A DNA stretch of 64,000 bases from Epinephelus fuscoguttatus (taxonomy: Eukaryota > Chordata > Actinopteri > Perciformes > Serranidae), in contig NC_064754.1 of assembly GCF_011397635.1 (NCBI RefSeq), positions 34,274,043 through 34,338,042 of the forward strand, written 5' to 3'. Below the pieces are notes generated by a model. It made no database searches and was not told the DNA's origin. It saw only the letters and a program-made list of their open reading frames with translations. A program made the position numbers and the translations under genes. This document shows, one piece after another, positions 10,321 through 21,701 of the stretch. How positions within the stretch are numbered: position 1 is the first letter of the stretch; every line of letters starts with the position of its first letter.

Positions 10321-11457
10321 GTGAAGACTTTTCTTTTCATGCATGTTGAGATGACCTGGCTGGTTTTTATCCCTGTTTTTATCAGTTTGTATTGATTTGT
10401 GGATGAAGAAAATGAAATAGAAAAAGAAAAAAAAAAGCTTTTGTTCAACCTACAGAGTCAAATTTTGGTATATTATTTGATGTGTACAATAACTTGTGAC
10501 ATTATCAACAAAACTATTATGATATTTTACTAACATGTCAATCAAATATGTAATGGTCATGTAAGTTCTTTTTTTTTTTTTTTTCCTGCAGTTACTTAGC
10601 AGGGCTAAAGCTGAGGTTGCTCCCTGGTGTGCGTCGTATTTACGAAGCTTCTGTTTGTTTGGGGAATCATTTCTCCCCAGAGCAAAGTCGTTGGCTAATC
10701 TCTAAAGTTGTGCAATACTAATATTTCACCGCTTCTTCACTTTTATTTATTTTTGAAGCAGAAGAGATTGAGCCAAAGACATTTTAAAGGGATTTTTATT
10801 CACAAATTTTTGTCATTGCTGATTTATTTTTAAGGCTTCATTTTTGTCCTTTGCTTCCAAAATGAGTTTGACAGAATCTGTGAAACGAAGGGTCTCTACT
10901 CTTGTAATGAAGTTGGATTTGAATTGTTCTCATCACCCAGTTTTGCACCATATATACTCATCCTATGAATTATTTTCTTAAAAAAAACAAAATTTGTGTT
11001 GCCTTTTAAAGAAAGCGAAACCAACTTGTGTGTGTGTGGCACATGGAAAGGGAGCAACCTTTTGCCCAGCCAGTAGAGAGCACTGTGTTCAGCCTTCTAT
11101 AAACGCCACATCTCTTCCTGTTATCTGTTTGCTCTCCTCTGTTCTTCCCTCGCTGCAGTGAATCAATGGCACACCTGTTCTCCCAGCCTCCCAGTCCCAT
11201 TGGTTCCTCCCTCGTGGGTACAAAATAATGAATAGATCTGTTTTACTCTTCTTCATTTCAATTGGTGGTGGTTATAATAAAGGATTTAGACTGTGTTTCA
11301 AAGGTTTATTTTCTTTTTTATTTGTTTCTCTATTAAAGTGTTTTTATTGAAATTGCTTGAGTTTTGTCCTCGTTTTTATCATCCTCTGCATCACACAGAA
11401 GTAACATAGAGAGGCCTTTGTGCCTTCATTGAATACATCAGCTTGGTCACTGTCTAC

Positions 11458-13441
11458 TAGGACTGTGTATCATTTAAAAAAAAAAATAAGATACCAGGGG
11501 CTGGTTGCACAAAGCACCTTAAGTACGACATTTAAGGTTTAGCTTTTCCCTAGCCGAGGAAATTACTTAAGGGTGTTCTACAGAATCTCTTAACCTCCCT
11601 AGTCCTGAGCTGTTGTTTGATATGCATTTTTAATTTCTCCTAGCTATTTGGGATCAGTAGGGCCTGATTAATATAAGAAACTAACCATTATCAGTGATTA
11701 TTAAGTCCCAATGTCCTCAAACTAGTACTTTCTAATTAACAGAGTCTTAGCTTGTTACTGTTGCTAAAATTGGTAGTTTGTATGGCATATCAAACTAATG
11801 TTTTAAATCATAAACAAGTATCGACCATGAAATTTAATCAGATTTTGGACCCTGTCCACTTTTGTGACGGGTTCAGCTGCAGACTGACTTGGCAGAGATG
11901 GCTGCCATCTTGTTTTTACATGGATTAGTGTATTGTGGTTTTGCTACCACTAGATGGCACAAAAAAGTGTCCACGAACAAGGACAACAGGTCTAAGTTAA
12001 GTAGAATGAAGTATAAGGTCAAGTAAACCCAAAATGTGACGTCCTCAAATGATGACACAGGATCTCAGGAGGTTAAAAGGTTTCCTTAGTCAAGGAAAGA
12101 CATGGGAGAAAACTGCAATGTTTGAACGGGAACATCACCATGACTTGTGTACATGGAATACCTTGCCAGTAACTGATTGGAAAGATCCTGTTGTAAAAAC
12201 TACAGGGCAATCATTAGTTGTATATTGGAAGAGTGCAGCTCGTAAAGTCAAGTCCTCCAACTCTAAATTATTAATTGACCTCCAGTTAAATTTAATGTGC
12301 AAAATCATTTGCTCATTATTAAAGGTTCAATCAGGTTCTGCTCAGGATGCCTTAATTTTCCTCATTGATCACTATTAACTCAGTCATGTTGCCGTTAAGA
12401 TGCAGTCATACGTACCTCATGTTTTTTTTCTTTACTTGGGCAGCTAAGGTCCTCTGAGCAAAAGTTTAATGAATTTTAAGCAATGTCATAAGTATTAGAC
12501 CAAGATGAGGAGAAAAAACTTAAGAAAACCTTAAGGAGAAGACTTAATGATCGTTTGTGCAACCGATTTTATTTAAAGGAAACCTTAACTCGGATGTAAA
12601 GAAAAATCTTCCCTTAAGGTGCTTTGTGTAACCGGCACCAGTACCCTTAAAGTGATACTGATAACAATAGACTACTTCATATGAAACCTTTTTCTCCCTA
12701 TTTCGATACCCATCGTGTCAATGGAAGCATTCAGTTGTGTAAAATACCACTTGCATGCACAGGTGTGTAGTGCAGCTAGGCCTCTGTATTGGGACTTGAA
12801 CAAACCTAGTTCCAAGTACTATGAAAACTTATCCGGTCAAACAATACCTGCATCCGATTCTTTTTGTACCCAGATCTAGGAAAAAATGACTACTTGTATG
12901 GTTTTCTTGCAGGCAATCACTGTAAGCATGCTTTGATTTAATGCAATGTGTGACTGGTTCACTACCGTGAGTATGGCTCTACAACACACCTGTGGTGTCT
13001 AGAGGCATTTCACACAACAGAATGCTTTTCATCACATGAAGGGTATTGAATGAAGTAGAAAAAAGGTGTCAAAAGAAGTACTCTGTTGGTATCTATCAGC
13101 TTTAGGGTACTGGCATTATTCATGTGGTATGAATAATGCCAAGTCCTAAGTAAAAGCCATACTTAAGAACGTTTAGCATGCTGATCTGCCAGATCTGCCA
13201 AGTACACCCCGCTTGACTTCACATCACAAATTGTATGGGTTATAGCTACTGCGGCAGTTGGCCAATCACTTCGTCGCATTAAATCAAAGAAAGTTTTGGG
13301 TATTAGCTACAAGCAAAACTTTTTTTTTCTAGAGCGCTATACAAAAATAACAAATGCAGGTATCATTTGGCTGGAAAAGTTTTGGTACAAGGTTATTTCG
13401 GTCTATACCTTTAAGGTATTGAGTACTGACACCCAGCCCTA
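11458..13441. mobile_element. hAT-like element interrupted by another transposon
   Basis: Left end TAGGACTGTGTATC (11458) and right end ...GACACCCAGCCCTA (13441) form short imperfect TIRs. The flanks CTGTCTAC (11450-11457) and CTGTGTAC (13442-13449) match at 7 of 8 positions, as for a hAT target duplication. A related copy at 23367-24468 shows the uninterrupted left arm, including CCCTTAAAGTGATA. Confidence 0.6.
11505..12637. mobile_element. Harbinger/ISL2EU-like element inserted inside the hAT-like element
   Basis: Inverted ends: GGTTGCACAAAGCACCTTAA at the left, and at the right the complement of GGTTACACAAAGCACCTTAA. ACCAG precedes the left end and follows the right end, a probable short target duplication. 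A minus-strand ORF of 61 codons and a plus-strand ORF of 109 codons inside are not recognised. Superfamily is a guess; the insertion itself is well supported by comparison with the empty site at about 23415. Confidence 0.6.
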
Positions 13442-14533
13442 CTGTGTACAGGAATTATTGATAGTTTTCAGTGGTAACTAGTTTCCTAGAGAGTCTGGAA
13501 GGCTCTGGGCTCCTCAGCACTTCGAATGTAAAAGCCAAGACTATGTGGTCTCAGAAAAAGATACCTCATATACTAGACAGGGACAATGACAAATAGTTAA
13601 AGCATTTTTCACTGTCTACCTAGAAAGGGTCACAGTGTCAGCAGCAGCGTCTCCTTTGTCACAATCCAGCTCTTATAGGCCATGATAAAAGAGGGGAAAT
13701 GCACACAGGTGTACTAGAGAGATAATTTCAATCAACAGAACTTACAAACAATATCCTCACTAAATGTATGAAATGGTCAGTCAGCTGGTCTGTAGTGTGC
13801 TGAGTTGATGTATGAAAGTGTAACGTTGTATAGGTGGAAAATAAATTTAAGTGCAAATTAAAGTAACCAAAAAAGGAAAATGTGGCACCAAAGGAGAACC
13901 AGTGACGGCTACCCTTTGCTACATGAAAGTAAAGAAAACAATAAATAATGCAAATCGATCTCAGACAAAAGTTTTCCGAAGCTTATCAAGATTTAATTTT
14001 GGTTACAAACATATAGCAAATAACACACACGCACACACAAAATGCATTCAAAAACTTGTTTAAGTGGATGCCGTATGTAATGAAAAAGACAAAAACATAA
14101 GAAAGACTAAGAATATAGAAATCCATTACCACTACTATAAGTATTCCTGGTTTTTTTTAATTATTATTATTTCAATAGTTTTTTAGTCAAACATATCAGA
14201 AAAGTGAAAGTCAGTCAAAATAAATATAAGTAGAGATAAACTAAATGGGCTTTTGCCCTGAATAAGTTCATAACATGGATGGTAGCTCTTACAAACAGCA
14301 GCTGGTTTTGCACAAAGAGTTCTGATGCATAGGCTGCTACACTGCAGCGCACCTGTATGTGCACAGGACAGCAGCTGTTTCATACAGTAGGTGATGCTGA
14401 GCAAAGCAAAAGCAAATCTGTGGTTCACAGATGTTCAGTGTCTCTCAGAATACCCACACACCTACAGTACAACACAACATAAAGATCATACAGGGATCTC
14501 TCAAGAAAAATCATGATTGGCATGAAATTTCAG
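13442..14533. other. Intergenic, nothing recognised
   Basis: AT-rich, no gene or repeat I can name. The longest ORF (13851-14063) has no family resemblance. Confidence 0.5.
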
Positions 14534-14894
14534 TCATTCATTGATTTTCGATAACCGCTTATCCTGTCGGGGGTCGCGGGGGGGCTGGAGCCTATCCCAG
14601 CTGACATTGGGTGAGAGGCAGGGTACACCCTGGACAGGTCAGCAGACTATCACAGGGCTGACACATAGAGACAGACAACCATTCACGCTCACATTCACAC
14701 CTACGGACAATTTAGAGTCACCAGTTAACCTGCATGTCTTTGGACTGTGGGAGGAAACCAGAGTACCCTGAGAAAACCCACGCTGACACGGGGAGAACAT
14801 GCAAACACAGCACAGCGAGGCTCCCCCACCCTGGGTTCCGAACCTGGAAACATCTTGTTGTGAGGTGACGATGCTAACCACTGCATCACCATGC
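14534..14894 (-). mobile_element. tRNA-headed SINE, minus orientation
   Basis: Read on the minus strand it starts GTGGTTAGCATCGTCACC, an A-box-like head, followed by a GGTTCGGAACC-like B-box region, then a long body with the complements of CATGTCTTTGGACTGTGGGA and GGAGCCTATCCCAGCTGACA, ending in a GATAACCGCTTATCC-type tail (as read on +). A second copy is at 54362-54712. Common in fish genomes. Between HELZ and CACNG1. Confidence 0.7.
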
Positions 14895-15721
14895 ATTACT
14901 ACAACTCTGTGCAAGTCTTTTGATGACTTTAGTAAGTAGCTGTGTAATAAGCCAGTTAATGTACCCGAAGTAAGTAATCACTACGAAATAACTCCTTCAG
15001 GGTGATTCAAGACCCCTCCACTTTGCATCAGGGTCCTGCATCTCCCTGTCAACATTCATTCCATAGTAATAACTGTACATTATCTTATAGAATATCGGGA
15101 GAAGGCCTGGTAAGCAGCTCATAGAGGTTTTTCTGCTTTTCAAACCCAACTGGGCCAAAGCAACATTGCCTTGTGGCACCAGCCCACATTTTCTTTTTGC
15201 TCCTTGTTTGCTAATCCCGAATGAAACAAAGCAAACACTTTGTACGCAAAGCTTCAACTGTCAGTCATCCTGTAGACAGTTACAGATGAAATAGAGTCTC
15301 AAACCGTGTCATATATCCTTTTGTATTGTGTTTGCATGATTCAACTGGTCAATGATAGTCCATTCTATAATGTAACAGCATGATATTTCTTTACATTTGA
15401 AATAAAATTCAATGTCAGTTTATCTGACGCTGTATGTACATGGAGCCAAAGGTTGGCAAGTAAACATCCTGCACCTGTTGGGGGTTTCTGTGATATTCTG
15501 CATGTTTGTTTACACAGAAACATGGACGAACGCAAATAGCAACTTGCCACGTTTCAAATGGGTCACAATGACGCATGAACATGAACAGAGAATTTTTTGT
15601 ATCAGTTTGGTTTGGAAGCTGTCAACAAAAAGTAAAAGGCCTTGTATGTGCACCTGCTGGAGCTGAACCTTTTCCAACATGATCAGCGCTGCAGACTGAG
15701 TGGGTGTTTAGCATTCAGTCT

Positions 15722-15722
<1 letters not shown>

Positions 15723-15755
<33 letters not shown>
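15723..15755. repeat. (CA)n microsatellite
   Basis: Pure CA dinucleotide tract, about 33 bp, just beyond the proposed CACNG1 poly(A) site. Confidence 0.95.
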
Positions 15756-15758
<3 letters not shown>

Positions 15759-15793
15759 CTGCTCTGTGCTACTGCTTTACTCGAAATCATTCA

Positions 15794-16608
15794 TTTATTC
15801 ACAAAGGTCTTATTTTGATCAGATATTCTTCATCTTTAAAGGTTCTTATAAATACAAAACTTAACATTTGAATGCACGTCTCCACTTCTCTTATCTAATT
15901 GGTATTTCTTGTAATTGATTCCTTGAGCCATCGCATACAAAAATCAACAGATGAACATTAGATATGTACAAGATATTATACATAATGCAGTGCATAAAAT
16001 CACATGAATTAACCTACTGTGGACGTCAGACCACAACTGAATGCACTATATTCTTACATTTTTGACTCAATCTAAAATCTTATAGTCTTTTTAACTAAGG
16101 CGTTCATAATGAGGACAGCTGGGAGACCAACCAGAGCACATCACATAATAGTGTGATAAATCATTGTTAACATTTCTATGTCAGTTGTAAGTAAGGGTTG
16201 TATAGTATACTAATAGTGCTTACAATAATTGCAAATGGTATTTGGACCAGGTTATTTAGAAGTATGGTGGGGGTTTTTCGGCCTCAGGTCAGACTTGAGC
16301 TGTGATCTCCAGTATAACACTGGATGTGTTGAAGAGAGTTGCTATATTTTACACTCTGCGTGGGAAAACAGGATAAGGCAAACATTTAAAACTTCACCAA
16401 AAGCCCCATGTTCAAGTTGCTGTATAATTTCAGGGAGGTAATTTTCCAATCGAGGCCATGGTCCGTCCACACCCAAACCAGTTTCTGTCATCATGACATT
16501 ACCCTTTTATGACCAGCTCTCGTTCTCCAAATTAATGTAACATCTGTACTCAAAACAAAAGACACTGTCACTCTCCTCATATCCTGTATTCATCTGTCTG
16601 TCTAGCTA
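15794..16608 (-). other. cacng1: Probable CACNG1 3' UTR with poly(A) signal
   Basis: Downstream of the CACNG1 stop on the minus strand the first clear AATAAA is the complement of TTTATT at 15794-15799, giving a 3' UTR of about 0.8 kb. A (CA)n tract (15723-15755) lies just beyond. No other gene seen here. Inferred from the signal only. Confidence 0.4.
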
Positions 16609-16841
16609 TCACTCCGCTTGCTCCGGCTCGGCATCCATGCAAGTCTCCCATGGATTCCTGGGCATCTGGGGCATGGAGAGGAGCAGAAGGGCGATGCCAG
16701 TGAGGAAGAGCAGGACAAAGCCCGAGCAGGCACAAGCGAAGGACCAGGAGTAGTAGTGTTCGATCCAGGCTGTTTCCTCGCTCTCGATCATGCGTTTGAC
16801 CGATTGACGCATCACCTCTAGTGAGATGAAGGCACAGAGAC
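16609..16841 (-). CDS. cacng1: CACNG1 exon 4 (TM3-TM4, C-terminus, stop)
   Basis: Follows a 100-bp intron; acceptor CTTCCCAG. Encodes LCAFISLEVMRQSVKRMI, an ESEETAWIEHYYSWSFACAC segment into TM4, and the tail MPRNPWETCMDAEPEQAE, stop TGA at 16611-16609. The tail is nearly the same as mammalian gamma-1. Confidence 0.94.
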
Positions 16842-19800
16842 CTGGGAAGGAGAGAGATGTGTCAGCATGAGGTGGTTTTTTGCCTTCCAAAATATAGAGG
16901 CTGCAGGGAATTTCAGTTGTTGTTGGTTTATCTGAACTCACCTGCAAATGCGAAAAACATGCCAGCAGGTTTGAGAAGGTAATCTCGTCCTTTGCCTTTA
17001 CCGGTACATGATCCCACCAAACACAGAGAGCCCAGGATGATGAAGGCCAGACTGAAGATGGAGATGGCTGCAGCTGAGATGTTGTACTCTGGAAAGAAAA
17101 AAGCCAAGTGTGTTGACATAACATGGCTCATAGATGTCCTTTGAGTTCCAAAGACATCAAATATTCTAAGATCATTGTCTTCATATTGTGTAATTTGACA
17201 TTGTTCATATCACATATTAGCAAATCCACAAACCCTCCCGTACGACAGCACATTTTCTACAGTCAATGAGACACTGCTTTAACAAGCACAATGTATTATT
17301 GAAAAACCACATACTCTTGGGAAGTACTTGACAACAACGAGGCCTCGTCGTGACCCTTTTAGCATTATGTTGTCACACCCTAATTTGTTTGACAGTATGT
17401 TATCGGGGGTCCTTAGGAAATTAGCTGCTTTTGTGTGACCACTTCCCATTAGTGTGTGTGTTTTTGTGGAGATGTTCTGAACCAGTAATTAGTGTCAGGT
17501 TAGGCTTACAGGATTAGGCTTGTCTTGTTCTATATTTTCCTTATTGTTAACAGATCCCATTAAAAACAGACAAGAGCTAATAATTATGTTAGACTTTTCT
17601 ACCCTGTCTGTTGCACATCAACCTGTGTGGACACATAAAACTAAAACATACAAACAAAAACATGGGTCAAAAATATATAAGTACTGTGATTGGCGGAAAA
17701 ATGTACTGAATTGTAACATGGAATAATTCACATCTGGTGCTTTGGTAAGTTTTAACAGCGGTAAATACTCATGTCTGATGTCTGATTTTTTTTTTTTACT
17801 CAGAGTAAAAATAAGATTGCCCACATTTATAGTAATTATCGAATATGTTATCCAGTGCAACAGTGAGTCTTACAGGGTGTCTGTGTTTTCAATAGTTCTG
17901 AAAGGAGCTCAAAAAGTCTTCCAACCCATACGACCTATGTTTGTTCCTACCGTAAAATACAACCCACAGTAGTGTTTCCTAAACTAGCCGCCTACCAGTA
18001 GGGGAGATCAACATCCTAATCATCAAAGATACAATGATGGTAATAGGTCGTATATGACTGTTTACCATTATGGTTTTAAACACATGGTTAACGTTGAAGT
18101 GGTCGTAGTTGTATTAACACTGCTTCATTAGGTTTACCAAAAGATCATAGCTTGGGTTAGAATAAGTGTTTATTAAAATAAGTACATTTGTCATGAAGCC
18201 AGTTAACTACTTAATTTGATGTATGTATGTTATGGGATGTTAGCATAGACTGTATGTAAGAGATGGACGACATGACAGCTCCCTAAAAGTGAAGCCGAAA
18301 CATCTCGATTGTCCCCTGGCTGCTGGCTGCAGTATAGGTCATAAAGCCCATCCCCTCCATGTTAGTGGATGGGACATGGGCCAAAATAAATACTCAAAGT
18401 ACATATAAAATAATGTTTCCCAAAGATGGTTCCTGTCTTTTAAGGTATTTTTAATCATGCTGCTGTATGTTCAAGTGTTCGTTCATCAGATAAGTTTGGC
18501 TTTAATTAGTTATTTAATGCCATAAAGTTCTATTCTATTCTAAAACAGGGATTTTACAACATTATTGACAATTGTGTGAGCTAAACGATGTGCTCCCATT
18601 CAGTGGCACTGGCATTGTGGCATTCGTCAGATGAGTCTGTGGGTGGGAAACTTGATATCATGGAGATCGCTACGGTGTAGACTCCGGCTCTGAAAGGCGT
18701 CACCAAAGCAAGGTGGCAGCGGCTGTATCTGGGGTATTTTAGCTTCACTTCTGTACAGTTTGGGTCATTGGAGATGCTTTGTCCATCTCTATATACAGGC
18801 TATGGATGTTACAAAGTTAAAATACCGTAACATTGACTTTTGGTTTCTCACAGAACACAAACAGCATCTCTTGGGCGAAAGTCCTGTGGTTGCTTGACTC
18901 ATCTGCCCACCTTGATCTCCTCCCTACCCACACTTTTTTTGGTCTTTATACAGCATCACCTGACTTCCTGCTTTGCACCCGTCATACTAACTATGGTCAC
19001 TCAAGGTTGCCACCTAACAATTGACATAAATTTGTGTCGTAGTAAACTACTGGTACAAACGACCTGTGTGGTCGCATTTTGGAGGAGGACAGTCTCATGG
19101 AGCTCTGTAGTGCAGCAGGAAATGAGTCTTAAAACCTGGAAATGAGTTAGTATTTTAGCACTCCCAGTTCCCTCGTCTATGTCAGTGGGATTAGTGAAGG
19201 TATTCAATTCAAACTTTAATTCAAGTTTAAGAGGCTTTCGTGTTTTGCTCTATGATATCAAATATGTCAGTAAACACTCCACTCATATTTTTTTTAAGCT
19301 TTTACATGTCTTAGAAATTATGATTGCTAACAAGTTGCCAAATGAGACTACAGAGCGTCATCACATCCAAACACAGCTTTACAGCCTCGTTGTGTATGCA
19401 GCGTTGAAGTCATGCGACCGTGGCGTAGTTTGTTTATAGCCTAACATTAGCTTTCTGGCAATTGTTTTGATGCTTCAAAAATCTTATGTGGTTTTCACTT
19501 GTGGAAATTATCTCGGTGAACAAAACATGTAAGTATCATAAACCGTTCTCTGCCACAGAGCTTATTTAATACAATAATCCAAAAACCAATGGGAAAATAC
19601 AGTTGTTTTTTTTCAAGGGAACCAGTGCAATGTTAAAGTCCATGTTGGCCTACAAATGAACGTCATTCCTGCAGCACTCCTGCGGCACAGAATATGAAGA
19701 TATATCAGGCAATACTTGTTGGTGTGATCAATTCACTGTTGGTTTTGATCCTTTGCTGACAATAACAAAATATCACCAGACTTTTTATAAAGGCAATTAT

Positions 19801-21636
19801 TTTTACAACATACAAATACACTATATGAAAGTAATTTGTTTACAGATACAGGGTGTCTGTGTAATAGGAACAGCAGCTGGCTTGTTTTTCCGATCAGAGA
19901 GGTGGATAGGATGTGGGGCCTTTGATCTGCCGCCTGTTCGCCTGTGAACCGTGCCCAGGGGAGAGGCCCTCCTTTGGGGGAGAGAGCCTTCATCTTCTGC
20001 TGGCAGGGGAGGATGGGCCGCACCCTGAACACTCTGTGCTCTCTGAGATACTGCACATCTGTGGAGCTCGCTGGCTAGCTCGGTCTGAAACACCAAAGTT
20101 TCTCAGCACCAAGAGCAAGGGAGACATCAAAAGGTAACAGTGTTTCAGTCATACAGGGCTCACTCCACGGGTGAAGGACTTCTCAAAGACTGACATGTTA
20201 AAAAGTCAACCCTGCCCAGCAGTTATGGGAAGTATGTGTTAATTTTTGTGTGATATTTCAATGTCTGTGAGACAGTATTATACAGCTTTGCTCTTGCATT
20301 CATTTTATATTCATGTGTGAATATATATGTGCAGTAGGCGATTTGAGGGAGGATGGGGGGGGGGAAGCAAAATGACCAAAATGTGTCCCCCTTGTTAACC
20401 TGCCACCCCTCTCCATCACCCCCGAAGTCACTAATAGGTGGACAGCAGTCCAGACCCAGATGCTATCCTATCCAGACCCTGACCTACATGTATAACTGAT
20501 AAATTATTGCAAATGCATTTTTGAAAAAGCATTTCTATTTCAACCAGCACCAAGGAACTCACAGACCAGTTGCATGCACTGTAAATCACCTCATTTGATG
20601 CTACTTAGCCAATAAAATATGTGCATTCCAATAAACATTGCCCCTCAAGAGACAGCAGAGCACGGTCTGAGAAAAGTCATCTAAAACTTAACTTTTAATG
20701 AAGAATGGACTGTCTCTTACATCTTCAGGGGTGGCCCCTCAGGGGTGATGGGGGTGGGGTATTATTGATTTGTTACGAATTAACATATTGTTTCCTGTAT
20801 ATAAATATAATGCAGGTTTATGTGCTCAGTGTGGGATTATTTAAGTGTATCAATACAAGACATGCATACTGTATGTTGCTTTTCTTTCTGTTTTTTGGAG
20901 AGATTTGTCGAAGTCCCAATGTCTGGCCATAGTATACAGGTGATATTTTTTATGCTGACCAAGAGGACAATCTTCCAAAATAAGATGGCAAAATAAAGTT
21001 TATGTAGACATTTTACATAGTTAACTTGTGATGGTAAAATATATGAAGAACCTCCAAAGGCCCAGATCTATTCCTATTGTTCCTGACTTTTCTCAGCTTG
21101 CAAGATTTTCTTTGCACTTCATTTATTTTGTGCTGGCAAAGTCCCGATGGCAGATGAGTGTCTTACTGTATGGATGGATGTGCCTGCGGTGACATATACA
21201 TCTACTATGTTCATTCAAGCTCATGCACCATTATGGTATAGCCAAATGACTCAGTCAAGAGTGAGTAACACTGCAGGGAATTTAGGTCAGTGCTGCAATC
21301 ATTCCAGCAAACTTGCAGTGTGTGTCTCAAGGGCTGGCCATCAGCATGGGGACGCTGTGTGTGTGTATGTGTGTGTTAGAGGCTGGGGGAGGGGTACCTA
21401 CATATTCTTGCATTTAGCATCCCTGAGGTTAGAGTGTGGGGGTGTGCACGACTCCATGCACAAAACTTTTCGCATTTATACCCCAATAATTGAGTGTGAC
21501 AGTGTTCCATGTAATGTGCGTTAGGGGGCCGAACACATGTGGGAGGGCTGTCATACAACATGCGCTGGCTGGGCTCAGTGCGGTCACAGCTGTAACAGGG
21601 GTCACTGGAGAGAAGATGGAAGGAATGGGGGACTGG

Positions 21637-21701
<65 letters not shown>

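Larger units (their letters stand above)
7081..11350 (+). other. Possible distal HELZ 3' UTR extension / intergenic
   Basis: No protein gene seen. Mammalian HELZ has a multi-kilobase 3' UTR, and this AT-rich + strand sequence ends with AATAAA at 11276-11281 and ATTAAA at 11332-11337, which may be distal poly(A) signals. It holds a foldback transposon (8426-9291), a (CA)n tract (9434-9469), T runs (10283-10316, 10569-10584) and a second TGTAAATA (9927-9934). Inference only; transcript data would be needed. Confidence 0.35.

Noticed and set aside
19821..20096. Minus-strand 91-codon ORF as a conserved gene
   Set aside because: No recognisable domain; the opposite strand is also open because of composition. 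Kept only as a low-interest finding.
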